NCBI RefSeq assembly: GCF_000320405.1
Contig: NZ_KB291617.1
Span: 1 to 64,000, forward strand
Length of the DNA: 64,000 nt
Origin: Clostridium celatum DSM 1785
Lineage (GTDB): Bacteria > Bacillota > Clostridia > Clostridiales > Clostridiaceae
Direction of reading: 5' to 3'
In this document: positions 1 through 8,557 of the stretch, piece after piece
Numbering within the stretch: the first letter of the stretch is position 1
Layout of the letters: each line of letters opens with the position of its first letter
Program-made: the position numbers and the translations under genes
The notes under the pieces: model-generated
Told to the model about the DNA's origin: nothing
Databases searched by the model: none
Seen by the model: only the letters and a program-made list of their open reading frames with translations

Positions 1-31
1 TAATTTAATAATTATTCTAGGTTTTATTTTT

Positions 32-2017
32 TTATTGAGTTTTAATAATTTTCTTTGAACCATTATAAGTTGCAATAAAGTATCCACCGTAAACCACAAC
101 TAATACTACAGCTGTACATAAAATATAGTATTGAATATTTTCACTTCCAAATATTGAAACAAGATCACTAGCCACTTTTAAACCAACTATAGAGTGAACT
201 ATTGCTAACGATAATGGAATAATAAAATAAATTCCTATTTGAGTTAACAATGACTTATTAATCATATTGTCGTCTACACCAATTTTCTTTAATATCTTAT
301 ATCTATGAACATTATCTGCTGATTCACTTAATTGTTGAAGTGCTAAAACTGCTGCTGATGTTATTAAAAATACTATTCCCATATAAATTGCTAAATATGA
401 TATCATTGCTCCTATACCAACGGAATTATCTAAAAGTTCATTTTTAGTTAATCCATAAACTGCAATTTTACCTTCTCTATTTTCACTTCTAAAATTTTCA
501 TTTAAATATTTTTCAGCATCATTAATATTACTCTTAAAATTAATATTTAAATTACAAAACACTGGTTTAAGTCCATTTACTATTTCATCATTTACAACAA
601 TTGTACAAATATTATTTTTCATCATTGAGTCATAAGTAGTCACATTTATAACCTCATAATTTGATGGTACTAATATTTTATCATCTATATTTACTTCTAT
701 TCCGTTATCCATATTCTTTTGGATATCCTTAGTTACTTCACTTATATCTCCAAAAGCATAATATTCATTTTCCTTTAAATTTATTTCATTTTTATCTAGC
801 ATTTTCATAAGTGAATTAAAATCTAAAAGCTTAATAATACTAATTGCCATATCTTGTGATATTGGATATAAATTTTTATTTTTTTCTACTACTTCTTCAC
901 TAAAAAATTGCTTATAAGTAAAATCACTTTCATAATTTGTATATTGTGATTTTTCTCCTATAATTTCATCTAATCCATTATATTGTTCGTTAATTATATT
1001 TAATACATTTTCAGTATCATAAGACCAAAAACTTGCATCAAATTGTGTTAAATCCTCTATATCACTATTCATAGCCTTAGTTATTCCAAGTCCAGCTGAA
1101 AAAGTACATATAGCTACAAATAACATTAAGCATATAAAAGACATTGATATAAAAGTTGTATTTACTTTACTATTTATTTGCCTTAACACAAACATATTTA
1201 AATTTTTAAAATAATTCTTTTTATTGCTTTGGAATAGTTTAAGTAAAAATCCTGATAAAGAAAAGAAAAATAAAAATGTACCTACTGTTCCAAATATAAT
1301 TGATTTGATTATTGTACTATCCATAACAGCTAAACCATTCTTTAATATTATGTGATATCCTGTACATATGCTTATTATACTTATTAAGAATACTACTATT
1401 GAACCCCAAATATTTTTAACCTTTAATTTCTCATTTTTCTTTGAAGCATTTAATAAATCTATTAATTTTACTTTTCTAATAATTATAGAGTTAAATATTA
1501 ATACTACTAAATAAATAATTCCAAAATTCGCTATAGTCCTTAAAAAGGCATCTTTGGAAAATACAAATTGAAATTTACTTATATTAACTTCAAATAACTT
1601 AGCAGTAACTATGGATATTCCTTGTGATAATAATATTCCTAATATTAATCCTACTCCCAATGAAATCATACCTATTAGTATAGTTTCTATAAATATGATA
1701 ATGGAAAGCTTGCTATTTTCCATTCCTAAAGTCATGTATATACCAAATTCTTTTTTTCGTCTTTTTATTAAATAATTATTGGCATATATTATTAAAAATC
1801 CTAAAATAAATGAAATAAATATGGAGACTATTCCTATAATATCACTTGTTAACTCAAAAGCATTAGCTTTCAAATCGCTTAATTCCATCATTATACTTTG
1901 AGATTCTATAGAATTAAAAGTATAAAATATACATACACCCAATACTAATGTTAAAAAATATATTGCATAGTCCTTTAAACTCTTTTTTATATTCCTAAAG
2001 GCTAATTTAAAATACAT
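32..2017 (-). CDS. Bce-type ABC transporter permease (FtsX-like)
   Basis: Large FtsX/BceB-type permease of about 661 residues: one N-terminal membrane helix, a block of three helices (about residues 55-170), further helices to about 330, a long extracytoplasmic loop (about 335-525) and three C-terminal helices. This layout is typical of permeases that sense and detoxify cell-wall-active peptides such as bacitracin. The start is the ATG at 2017, because GGAGGTGA at 2026-2033 sits at ideal spacing; a TTG further upstream lies inside that site. It overlaps the ATPase gene by 11 bases, so the two are translationally coupled. The substrate cannot be read from the sequence. Family call firm, peptide-resistance role inferred. 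Confidence 0.9.
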   Translation of the reverse strand: MYFKLAFRNIKKSLKDYAIYFLTLVLGVCIFYTFNSIESQSIMMELSDLKANAFELTSDIIGIVSIFISFILGFLIIYANNYLIKRRKKEFGIYMTLGMENSKLSIIIFIETILIGMISLGVGLILGILLSQGISIVTAKLFEVNISKFQFVFSKDAFLRTIANFGIIYLVVLIFNSIIIRKVKLIDLLNASKKNEKLKVKNIWGSIVVFLISIISICTGYHIILKNGLAVMDSTIIKSIIFGTVGTFLFFFSLSGFLLKLFQSNKKNYFKNLNMFVLRQINSKVNTTFISMSFICLMLFVAICTFSAGLGITKAMNSDIEDLTQFDASFWSYDTENVLNIINEQYNGLDEIIGEKSQYTNYESDFTYKQFFSEEVVEKNKNLYPISQDMAISIIKLLDFNSLMKMLDKNEINLKENEYYAFGDISEVTKDIQKNMDNGIEVNIDDKILVPSNYEVINVTTYDSMMKNNICTIVVNDEIVNGLKPVFCNLNINFKSNINDAEKYLNENFRSENREGKIAVYGLTKNELLDNSVGIGAMISYLAIYMGIVFLITSAAVLALQQLSESADNVHRYKILKKIGVDDNMINKSLLTQIGIYFIIPLSLAIVHSIVGLKVASDLVSIFGSENIQYYILCTAVVLVVVYGGYFIATYNGSKKIIKTQ

Positions 2018-2777
2018 CTCTTTGGTCACCTCCAAGAATGGTTACAACTTCAATTATTTTATTAAAGAACTCTTTTCTACTATCATTTCCACGTGTTAAC
2101 TCATTAAATATTTTTCCATCTTTAATAAATAAAATCCTACTAGCATAACTAGCTGTAAATGCATCATGAGTTACCATCATAATAGTTGCATTTAATTCCG
2201 TATTTAAATGTTCTAAACTTTCTAGAAGCATTTTTGCTGATTTTGAATCTAATGCTCCTGTTGGTTCATCTGCTAAAACTAATGATGGATTAGTTATTAT
2301 TGCCCTTGCACATGCCACTCTTTGTTTTTGTCCTCCAGATACCTCATAAGGATACTTATTTAATACTTCTAGAATTCCTAACTTATTCGCTACTTTTTTA
2401 ACTCTATTATCAATTTCCTTGTGATTAACTCTTGAAATGGTTAATGCTAATGCTATATTTTCATAACAATTTAATGTATCTAGTAAATTAAAATCTTGAA
2501 ATATAAATCCGAGTTCTTCCCTTCTGAATTTTGCTATTTTTTTAGAGTTTAATTTTGTAATATCATTATTATTTATAAAAATATGCCCACTGCTTACTTT
2601 ATCTATTGTTGAAATACAATTTAATAATGTTGTTTTACCGCTGCCAGAAGCCCCCATTACTCCAATGAATTCTCCTTCTTCTACTGTGAAACTAATATCA
2701 TTAATAGCCTTTGTTATATTACTCTTATTTCCATAATACTTTTCTATATTAGTTACTTTTAAAACTTCATTTTTCAT
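2007..2777 (-). CDS. ABC transporter ATP-binding protein (BceA-type)
   Basis: ATPase subunit, about 256 residues, energising the FtsX-like permease encoded just downstream. Walker A GASGSGKTT, the signature VSGGQKQR and Walker B LVLADEPTGALD are intact, followed by the switch histidine in VTHD. The start is the ATG at 2777 with GGAGG five bases upstream; a GTG at 2789 lies inside that Shine-Dalgarno site. With the kinase/regulator pair at 4.1-5.8 kb it would form a Bce-like resistance module. A TATAAT at 2861-2866 on this strand could be its -10 element, but no good -35 is visible. Confidence 0.93.
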   Translation of the reverse strand: MKNEVLKVTNIEKYYGNKSNITKAINDISFTVEEGEFIGVMGASGSGKTTLLNCISTIDKVSSGHIFINNNDITKLNSKKIAKFRREELGFIFQDFNLLDTLNCYENIALALTISRVNHKEIDNRVKKVANKLGILEVLNKYPYEVSGGQKQRVACARAIITNPSLVLADEPTGALDSKSAKMLLESLEHLNTELNATIMMVTHDAFTASYASRILFIKDGKIFNELTRGNDSRKEFFNKIIEVVTILGGDQRDVF

Positions 2778-2990
2778 ATTTTCCTCCACTACCTTAAACT
2801 TATTTACTAACTTTTCTTTTTTTATAACCTACTATTGTTAAAAAACTATAAAAACTGCTAATTATACTTACGTATATAATATTTATCTCCTTGGATTTAT
2901 AATTTTACTTTTAAAACCTCAACATTCCTTGCTATGTTTTAATTTTATAATTCCTCTTCTTTACTATCCATAGAATTATATAACAGAACT

Positions 2991-3020
2991 CTTACATTTT
3001 TGTCATATAAGTTGTATAAT
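2991..3020 (+). promoter_or_regulatory. Probable sigma-A promoter of the DUF2871 gene
   Basis: CTTACA at 2991-2996 (four of six matches to the -35 consensus) and a perfect TATAAT at 3015-3020, separated by 18 bases and about 40 bases upstream of the TTG start at 3064. Confidence 0.55.
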
Positions 3021-3063
3021 GATTATTGAATAATAGTAATTATTATATAAGGAGGTAATTTAT

Positions 3064-3471
3064 TTGAAAAAACTATTTAATATTTCTTTATTTTATTTAA
3101 TTTTAGGACTAGCATTAGGTGTATTTTTTAGAGAATTTTCTAAGTTTAATTCATTTGATGGAGTAACAACTTTAAGTGCTGCCCATACTCATACTTTAGT
3201 TTTAGGTTTTATTTTCTTTTTACTTATAATGCTTATAGAAAAAATATTTACTATATCTAATAATAAATTTTTCAACACTTGGATTATTATTTATAATATA
3301 GGTTTAATATCATTAATTTCTACTTTAGTAGCACGTGGTATATTAGAAATACTAAGCAAAGATTTTGTAGGACTTCCTCATATTGCAGGAACTGCTCATA
3401 CAATTTTAGCAATAGCACTTATTTGGTTTATGCTTATATTAAAAAAGGAAGTTTTTAAGAATAATTTATAA
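3064..3471 (+). CDS. DUF2871 family small membrane protein
   Basis: A 135-residue protein with four predicted membrane helices matching the DUF2871 pattern, including the polar SAAHTHTLVLGF stretch after the first helix and a second histidine-containing segment near PHIAGTAHT. The repeated His residues inside membrane segments suggest metal or heme binding, but no function is established for the family. The start is TTG at 3064, fixed by GGAGGT about eight bases upstream. It stands alone on the plus strand between the ABC transporter and its presumed regulators, with its own promoter and a strong terminator. Confidence 0.75.
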   Translation: MKKLFNISLFYLILGLALGVFFREFSKFNSFDGVTTLSAAHTHTLVLGFIFFLLIMLIEKIFTISNNKFFNTWIIIYNIGLISLISTLVARGILEILSKDFVGLPHIAGTAHTILAIALIWFMLILKKEVFKNNL

Positions 3472-3473
3472 TA

Positions 3474-3520
3474 AAAATATACTCCATAACAAATTTATAA
3501 CTTGTTATGGAGTATATTTT
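3474..3520. terminator. Bidirectional terminator, 19-bp perfect stem
   Basis: Bases 3474-3492 and 3502-3520 form a perfect 19-bp inverted repeat around a 9-base loop, with A-rich and T-rich flanks on both sides. It lies between the convergent DUF2871 and acetyltransferase genes and can serve both. Confidence 0.9.
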
Positions 3521-3527
3521 ATAATAA

Positions 3528-4070
3528 CTATTTATTAAAATAATCTTCTCTCGAAATGCAATAATATAATTCACTAACCTTTTTATTATCTAATAATGGT
3601 AATTCTCTAGTTTTTTCAAACTTAAAGTTAAATCCAAACTTCTCTATTACTCTCTTAGATTTAGAATTAAAATCAAAATGTCCGCACCAAATTAAATCTA
3701 AATTTAATTCCTCGAACCCAAATTTTATTAATGCTCTTACTGCTTCTGGTATATATTCATTACCCCAATACTTAGGATTTAAAACATATCCTATTTCTCT
3801 AGAATTTCCACCTTTTATGTTTTCATCTATGTTCTTATAATGTAGTCCTATTCCACCAATAACCTTATTTTCAATTTTTAAAACTACTGCATATTCTTCA
3901 TCACCATCGCTAAATATATTAACAATTTCTTTACTATCATCTATAGTTTTATGTACAGGCCATCCTGCATTAGGTCCTACTCTATCATCATTAGCATAAT
4001 CATACATATCTAAATAATCATCTTTACACCATTTTCTTAATATTAATCTTTCTGTCTCAATACTCTTCAT
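3528..4070 (-). CDS. GNAT family N-acetyltransferase (RimJ/RimL-like)
   Basis: About 180 residues with the RimJ/RimL arrangement: ETERLILRKW at the N terminus, a central strand with VIGGIGLHYK, the acetyl-CoA loop region around REIGYVLNPKYWGNEYIPEA, and the C-terminal RVIEKFGFNF strand. Such enzymes acetylate protein N termini, amino acids or antibiotics; the substrate here is unknown. The start is the ATG at 4070, because GGGGG lies eight bases upstream of it and touches the alternative ATG at 4079. The gene follows the histidine kinase gene by 22 bases and is probably co-transcribed with it. Confidence 0.85.
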   Translation of the reverse strand: MKSIETERLILRKWCKDDYLDMYDYANDDRVGPNAGWPVHKTIDDSKEIVNIFSDGDEEYAVVLKIENKVIGGIGLHYKNIDENIKGGNSREIGYVLNPKYWGNEYIPEAVRALIKFGFEELNLDLIWCGHFDFNSKSKRVIEKFGFNFKFEKTRELPLLDNKKVSELYYCISREDYFNK

Positions 4071-4092
4071 TAATTTCATCCCCCAATTTAAT

Positions 4093-5103
4093 CTAAAACT
4101 TCATCATATCATTAACAGGAAATAATATTGAAACTTCTGTTCCTTCATTTTCCCTTGATTTAATATTAACACTTAAGCCTAACTTTTCACACATTTTTTT
4201 ACATAAGTACAATCCCATTCCAGTAGTTTTCCCAAATCTCCTGCCATTTTTACCTGTATATCCTTTTTCAAAAGCCTTAATTACATCCTTTTCATCCATT
4301 CCAATTCCATTATCACATATTTTTAAAATTACATCATTTCCTATATCTTCACTATATATCTTTAAAATACTATTGCTTTTATCCATATATTTAATGCTAT
4401 TACTTATAATTTGCCCTAAAATAAACTCTATCCATTTACTATCACAAAATACGATTTTATCAACATTCTTAATATCAATTTTAACCTTTTTTTCTATTAA
4501 ACTAGTAGCATTTCTTCTAATTACAGAATTAATAGAATCTTTTAAATTAATTTTTTTAATCAAATAATCTTTTTCCACCGTATTACTTCTAGCATAAAAC
4601 AATACTTGCTCTATATAGTTATCAATTTTTGTTACTTCTTCTCCAATACTTTCAGTTATTTCATTTTCATTATTTTCAATCAGTAACTTGCAGGTAGCTA
4701 TAGGAGTTTTGATTTCATGAACCCACAATTCAATGTATTCCTTATAATCTGCGCTATCTCTTATAGCATCACTTATATCATCCTTCATAGATTTAGTTGC
4801 TTGTTCCAAGACTTCATAAAAAATTTTACTATCTAAAAAATCGCCTTCACTTGCTACATCCGCTATAAAATATTTCTTATCTAATCCTTCTAATTTATCT
4901 AATAAATTTTTATAATATTTTCTTTTATTAAAATAATCATAAAAATAAAAACTACTTGATGCTAAAAAATTTAAAATACATATAAAAATAACTGCATAAT
5001 TATCAACATTTAATCCCAATAATATAAAAAAACTTATAATAAGTGCTATTAAATTTATTGCTATAAAAATATACTTTTCTTCAAGATATTCTAAAATGCT
5101 CAT
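4093..5103 (-). CDS. Sensor histidine kinase, BceS-like intramembrane-sensing type
   Basis: A 336-residue kinase with two N-terminal membrane helices (about residues 11-31 and 36-56) joined by only a few residues, so it lacks a sensor domain outside the cell. This is the hallmark of Bce-type kinases that read the flux of their partner ABC transporter. The phospho-accepting His129 is in LWVHEIKTP; N, G1 and G2 boxes are in the C-terminal half (ISNSIKYM, CDNGIGMDEKDV, TTGMGLYLCKKM). It overlaps the response regulator gene by four bases. Pairing with the permease/ATPase at 32-2777 is inferred from family knowledge and proximity. Confidence 0.92.
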   Translation of the reverse strand: MSILEYLEEKYIFIAINLIALIISFFILLGLNVDNYAVIFICILNFLASSSFYFYDYFNKRKYYKNLLDKLEGLDKKYFIADVASEGDFLDSKIFYEVLEQATKSMKDDISDAIRDSADYKEYIELWVHEIKTPIATCKLLIENNENEITESIGEEVTKIDNYIEQVLFYARSNTVEKDYLIKKINLKDSINSVIRRNATSLIEKKVKIDIKNVDKIVFCDSKWIEFILGQIISNSIKYMDKSNSILKIYSEDIGNDVILKICDNGIGMDEKDVIKAFEKGYTGKNGRRFGKTTGMGLYLCKKMCEKLGLSVNIKSRENEGTEVSILFPVNDMMKF

Positions 5104-5771
5104 ATTAAAATATATCCCTGCCCTCTCTTAGTTTGGAGATACCCTTCTGCTCCTATTCCATCTATTTTTTTTCTAAGCCTATTTATATTTACAGTTAACG
5201 TGTTATCATCAACAAATTCATCATTTTGCCATAATGACTTCATTAAATCATTTCTTGAAACAATTTTCCCTTTACTTTTCATTAACGGGTATAAAATTCT
5301 ACTTTCATTTTTTGTTAATTCTATCTTATTATCTTTAAATGACATTTCGCTAGTTGACATATTATATTTAAGTCCATTAAATTCAAAAGTTTCAGCCTCT
5401 AAGTTCTGATATGTTCTTCTAATAATTGAAGATATTCTAGCTAAAAGAATTTGAGTATTATATGGCTTTGTTATAAAATCATCTGCCCCTAAGTTCATAC
5501 TCATAAGTTCATCTATTTCACTATTCCTACTAGTTACTACTATTATTGGAACATTTGAATTTTTTCTTATTTCTCTACATATATAATATCCATCATAATA
5601 TGGTAAATTAATATCTAATAATATTACATGTGGATTTTCTTTTAAAGCAATATTCACTATATTTTCAAAGTTTGTTGAATAACTTACTTCATAACCATAT
5701 CTGTTTAAAAATTCACTTAGCTCCACTCTTATCTTTTCTTCATCTTCTATAATAAAAATTTTTTTATTCAC
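5100..5771 (-). CDS. OmpR-family response regulator (BceR-like)
   Basis: Receiver domain followed by a winged-helix DNA-binding domain, about 223 residues. The acidic pocket (IIEDEE), the phosphorylated Asp (about residue 53, in LLDINLP) and the conserved Lys in ITKPY are present; the C-terminal half carries the OmpR signature NDEFVDDNTLTVNINRLRKK. Several in-frame GTG codons exist; GTG at 5771 is preferred because AAGGTG lies six bases upstream and the protein then begins as in relatives; GTG at 5780 is the alternative. Together with the overlapping kinase gene it should control the nearby ABC transporter. Confidence 0.92.
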   Translation of the reverse strand: MNKKIFIIEDEEKIRVELSEFLNRYGYEVSYSTNFENIVNIALKENPHVILLDINLPYYDGYYICREIRKNSNVPIIVVTSRNSEIDELMSMNLGADDFITKPYNTQILLARISSIIRRTYQNLEAETFEFNGLKYNMSTSEMSFKDNKIELTKNESRILYPLMKSKGKIVSRNDLMKSLWQNDEFVDDNTLTVNINRLRKKIDGIGAEGYLQTKRGQGYILI

Positions 5772-5906
5772 ATCTTTCACCTTATTCCCTTCTAACTTAA
5801 TTATATATACTTTCACTTAAAAATAAAGCAAAGCTCAATTCTATGTATATAAAAGTATTTTATGGTAAAATATAACTTATATTTAATCTTTAAGGTGGTG
5901 ATTTTA

Positions 5907-7028
5907 ATGAAAGCTCTTATACTATATACAAATACCGGTGCAGGACATCATTCTGCTAGTAAAGCAATTTGTGAAGCTTTAAAAAGTATCGATGTTAAAA
6001 CTATAGAAATAGATACCTTAAGCTTTGCTGGTAAAACTACTTCAAAAAAAATTGAAAACTCTTATGTAAATATAGTAAGAAAAGCACCTAATTTTTTTGG
6101 ATTACTTTACAAAGCTGGTACTAAAATAAGTAATCCTAAAATCAAATCTATAATCTATATTTTAAATACTCTTTATGCTAATAAAATTCATACTTTAATA
6201 AAAAATGAAAAATCTGATTTAATAATTTGGACTCATATTTTCTGTGCACAAACTATCTCTTATCTTTATAGAAAATATTCTTTTAATTCTTTAACTGCGA
6301 CTATTGTCACAGATTATACTTGTGCTCCTTTTTGGGAAGAAACTAACTTAGACTATTATTTCATTCCACATAAAGATTTAACTGACGAATTTATAGGTAA
6401 GGGTATCAATGCAAATAAAATTTTACCTTTTGGATTACCCATTAACACCAAATTTAATTATCATAATAATAAAGTTGACTCAAAAAAAGAATTAAATCTA
6501 AATCCTAATCTAAACCATATTCTTATTATGGGGGGAAGCATGGGAGCTGGTGATATTTTTAATACAACCTTATCATTATCTAAAGAATTAAATAATACAC
6601 AGTTTTCAGTTATATGCGGTAATAATATAGAGTTATTTAATAGGTTTAAAAATAGAAGTTTAAGTAAAAATATTAATGTATTATCATTTGCAACAAATAT
6701 AGATAAGCTAATGGATTCAAGTGATATCTTAATTACTAAACCTGGTGGCTTAACTACCACGGAAGCTATGACAAAAAATTTACCGGTGATACTTATCAAT
6801 CCTATTCCTGGTGTTGAATCAAAAAATTGTAATTTTTTCATTAATCATAATATGGCTATAGCTTCTAATTCAATTGCTGAAACTTTAAAAGCGTGTAAAC
6901 TGCTACTTAATGATAATACAGTTTCAAAGAGTATTATTTCATCACAAATTGAAAATATTAATCCTAATGCTGCTATTGATATTGCTAACTTCTTAGTAAA
7001 TAATCTTAAAAACAGGAGGAATCAATGA
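5907..7028 (+). CDS. GT28-family glycosyltransferase, MGDG synthase/UgtP-like
   Basis: About 373 residues with the two-domain fold of processive diacylglycerol glucosyltransferases and plant MGDG synthases. The N-terminal motif NTGAGHHSASKAICEAL and the C-terminal nucleotide-sugar site TKPGGLTTTEAM are clear. Family members transfer glucose or galactose from a UDP-sugar to membrane diacylglycerol, giving glycolipids that can anchor lipoteichoic acid. The start is the ATG at 5907 behind GGTGGTGA. Its stop overlaps the start of the downstream acyltransferase gene (ATGA), giving a two-gene lipid operon; an LtaS-like enzyme is encoded 1.5 kb on. Confidence 0.85.
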   Translation: MKALILYTNTGAGHHSASKAICEALKSIDVKTIEIDTLSFAGKTTSKKIENSYVNIVRKAPNFFGLLYKAGTKISNPKIKSIIYILNTLYANKIHTLIKNEKSDLIIWTHIFCAQTISYLYRKYSFNSLTATIVTDYTCAPFWEETNLDYYFIPHKDLTDEFIGKGINANKILPFGLPINTKFNYHNNKVDSKKELNLNPNLNHILIMGGSMGAGDIFNTTLSLSKELNNTQFSVICGNNIELFNRFKNRSLSKNINVLSFATNIDKLMDSSDILITKPGGLTTTEAMTKNLPVILINPIPGVESKNCNFFINHNMAIASNSIAETLKACKLLLNDNTVSKSIISSQIENINPNAAIDIANFLVNNLKNRRNQ

Positions 7029-7678
7029 TACTTTTAAAAGAAGCTTTTTTAATATTTATTTCTTTTTTATCTGGATCAATTATGTATTCTTATATAATTC
7101 CTAAACTTTTTAAAAATATAGATATAAGAGAAATATCAGAAGATAGTAATCCTGGAGCAGGTAACGTAATAAAAAATGTTGGATTTGCTTTAGGAATACT
7201 ATGTGTGATTTTAGATGTTCTGAAAGCCTTTATTCCAGTATATATATCAATTAATAAATTTAATGTAGATGGCATCCTTTTAGTTTTAATTGCAATTGCT
7301 CCTATTTTAGGACATGCATTTTCACCCTTTTTAAATTATAACGGTGGAAAAGCTATCTCTTCTACTTTTGGATCTTTTTTAGCACTTTATCCATTAAGCA
7401 ATATATCAATAATTTTTGCAATAATATTAATATTTTTTAAATTCATTTTAACTATTAAACCAAATTCAAGCGTCATATTAGCTAGTACATTACTTCTTGA
7501 TATAATTATTTTTATTTATGATAATAATTTTTATATTAAATTAATTTCTCTTTTTACATCATTTATTTTAATATACAAACATGAGATTAATAGAAATTAT
7601 GGTGATATAAGCATTTCTCTTTTCAATAAATATTTTAAATTTACACTGAATAATTTTAATAATAAGAAAATCTTTTAA
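7025..7678 (+). CDS. plsY: PlsY-like glycerol-3-phosphate acyltransferase
   Basis: A 217-residue membrane protein with five to six helices. It has the PlsY signatures SGSIMYSYIIPK, SNPGAGNVIKNVG and LGHAFSPFLNYNGGKA, which form the active-site loops that transfer an acyl group from acyl-phosphate to glycerol-3-phosphate, the first committed step of phospholipid synthesis. The tail is diverged from standard PlsY, so it may be a paralogue and the housekeeping copy may be elsewhere. It is translationally coupled to the GT28 gene and followed directly by a strong terminator. Confidence 0.82.
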   Translation: MILLKEAFLIFISFLSGSIMYSYIIPKLFKNIDIREISEDSNPGAGNVIKNVGFALGILCVILDVLKAFIPVYISINKFNVDGILLVLIAIAPILGHAFSPFLNYNGGKAISSTFGSFLALYPLSNISIIFAIILIFFKFILTIKPNSSVILASTLLLDIIIFIYDNNFYIKLISLFTSFILIYKHEINRNYGDISISLFNKYFKFTLNNFNNKKIF

Positions 7679-7687
7679 AATTTTATA

Positions 7688-7729
7688 AAAAAACTATTAC
7701 AACTTTAAGTATAGTTGTAATAGTTTTTT
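7688..7729. terminator. Bidirectional terminator, 17-bp stem
   Basis: 7688-7704 pairs perfectly with 7713-7729 around an 8-base loop, with A-run and T-run ends. It lies between the convergent plsY-like and DedA genes. Confidence 0.9.
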
Positions 7730-7765
7730 ACTTTAAATAAACTTAATATAATATTTTTTACTTAG

Positions 7766-8263
7766 CTAAAGTATTGCCTTTACTCCAAAATACCCAAAAG
7801 ATATTAATATAAAATTCCATATACTTATGCCAATTGTTGAGTATAAAATAAATCCAGTAAAATCTGCCCTTATTATACCATAAACTAATGATACTAAAAT
7901 TCTTACTACTGGAATTAATCTACATATAAAAACAGCTTTATTTCCATATTCATTTGAGTAATATAATATTTTTTCTGTATATTTTTTAGTCTTTGGTGCT
8001 TTCATATTTATTTTTTCTAATATAGGATTTCCTATTCTATAACCTATATAATATAAAGCCATACTCCCTGTAATGGCTGCTACTATAGATATTAATAGTA
8101 CTAATATTAAACTACCGTTGCTCTCAGCAACAAAAGCTCCAATTGTAGGCATTACTATAGTAGCTGGTACCCCTGGACAATTTATATGTTCTAAAAATAT
8201 TATAATAAACAAAAATATTAATCCATATTTTGTAAAACAACTTAATATATATTGTATTTCCAT
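7766..8263 (-). CDS. DedA family membrane protein
   Basis: A 165-residue protein of the DedA (SNARE-associated/VTT) family, recognised by the early FLEHINCPGVPAT segment, the central GYRIGNP stretch and FICRLIPVVRILVSLVYGI, where family members carry functional acidic and arginine residues. DedA proteins act in the inner membrane; several are undecaprenyl-phosphate or phospholipid translocases linked to envelope integrity. At 165 residues it is a little shorter than most members (about 190-220). A Shine-Dalgarno AAAGG precedes the ATG. It is monocistronic. Confidence 0.85.
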   Translation of the reverse strand: MEIQYILSCFTKYGLIFLFIIIFLEHINCPGVPATIVMPTIGAFVAESNGSLILVLLISIVAAITGSMALYYIGYRIGNPILEKINMKAPKTKKYTEKILYYSNEYGNKAVFICRLIPVVRILVSLVYGIIRADFTGFILYSTIGISIWNFILISFGYFGVKAIL

Positions 8264-8458
8264 TTTATATTACCTTTCATTTTAAATTTGTAACTAATTT
8301 ATTAAATATTAAATATAATTTATTGTTTGGGTTATTTTTATTTATATAAGATTATATTTAAAGTATCCTAATAAAATTACATTTAATATCTAATTTTATC
8401 AGTTCATACAATAAAATTAAATTTTTCTTAATTATGTATTGTTACCGTTTTCAGAATG

Positions 8459-8487
8459 TTGGTTTTTTTTTCTTTTAGTTGTATAAT
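8459..8487 (+). promoter_or_regulatory. Probable promoter of the LtaS-like gene
   Basis: TTGGTT at 8459-8464 and a perfect TATAAT at 8482-8487 with a 17-base spacer, about 70 bases before the ATG at 8558. The -35 is weak. The rest of the gap from 8264 is AT-rich with no other recognisable element. Confidence 0.6.
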
Positions 8488-8557
8488 TACAATGACAAAA
8501 TTTTTAACCAATATTTAACATTAATTTTAATTGAACTTTTAAAGGGGGATTTAACTC

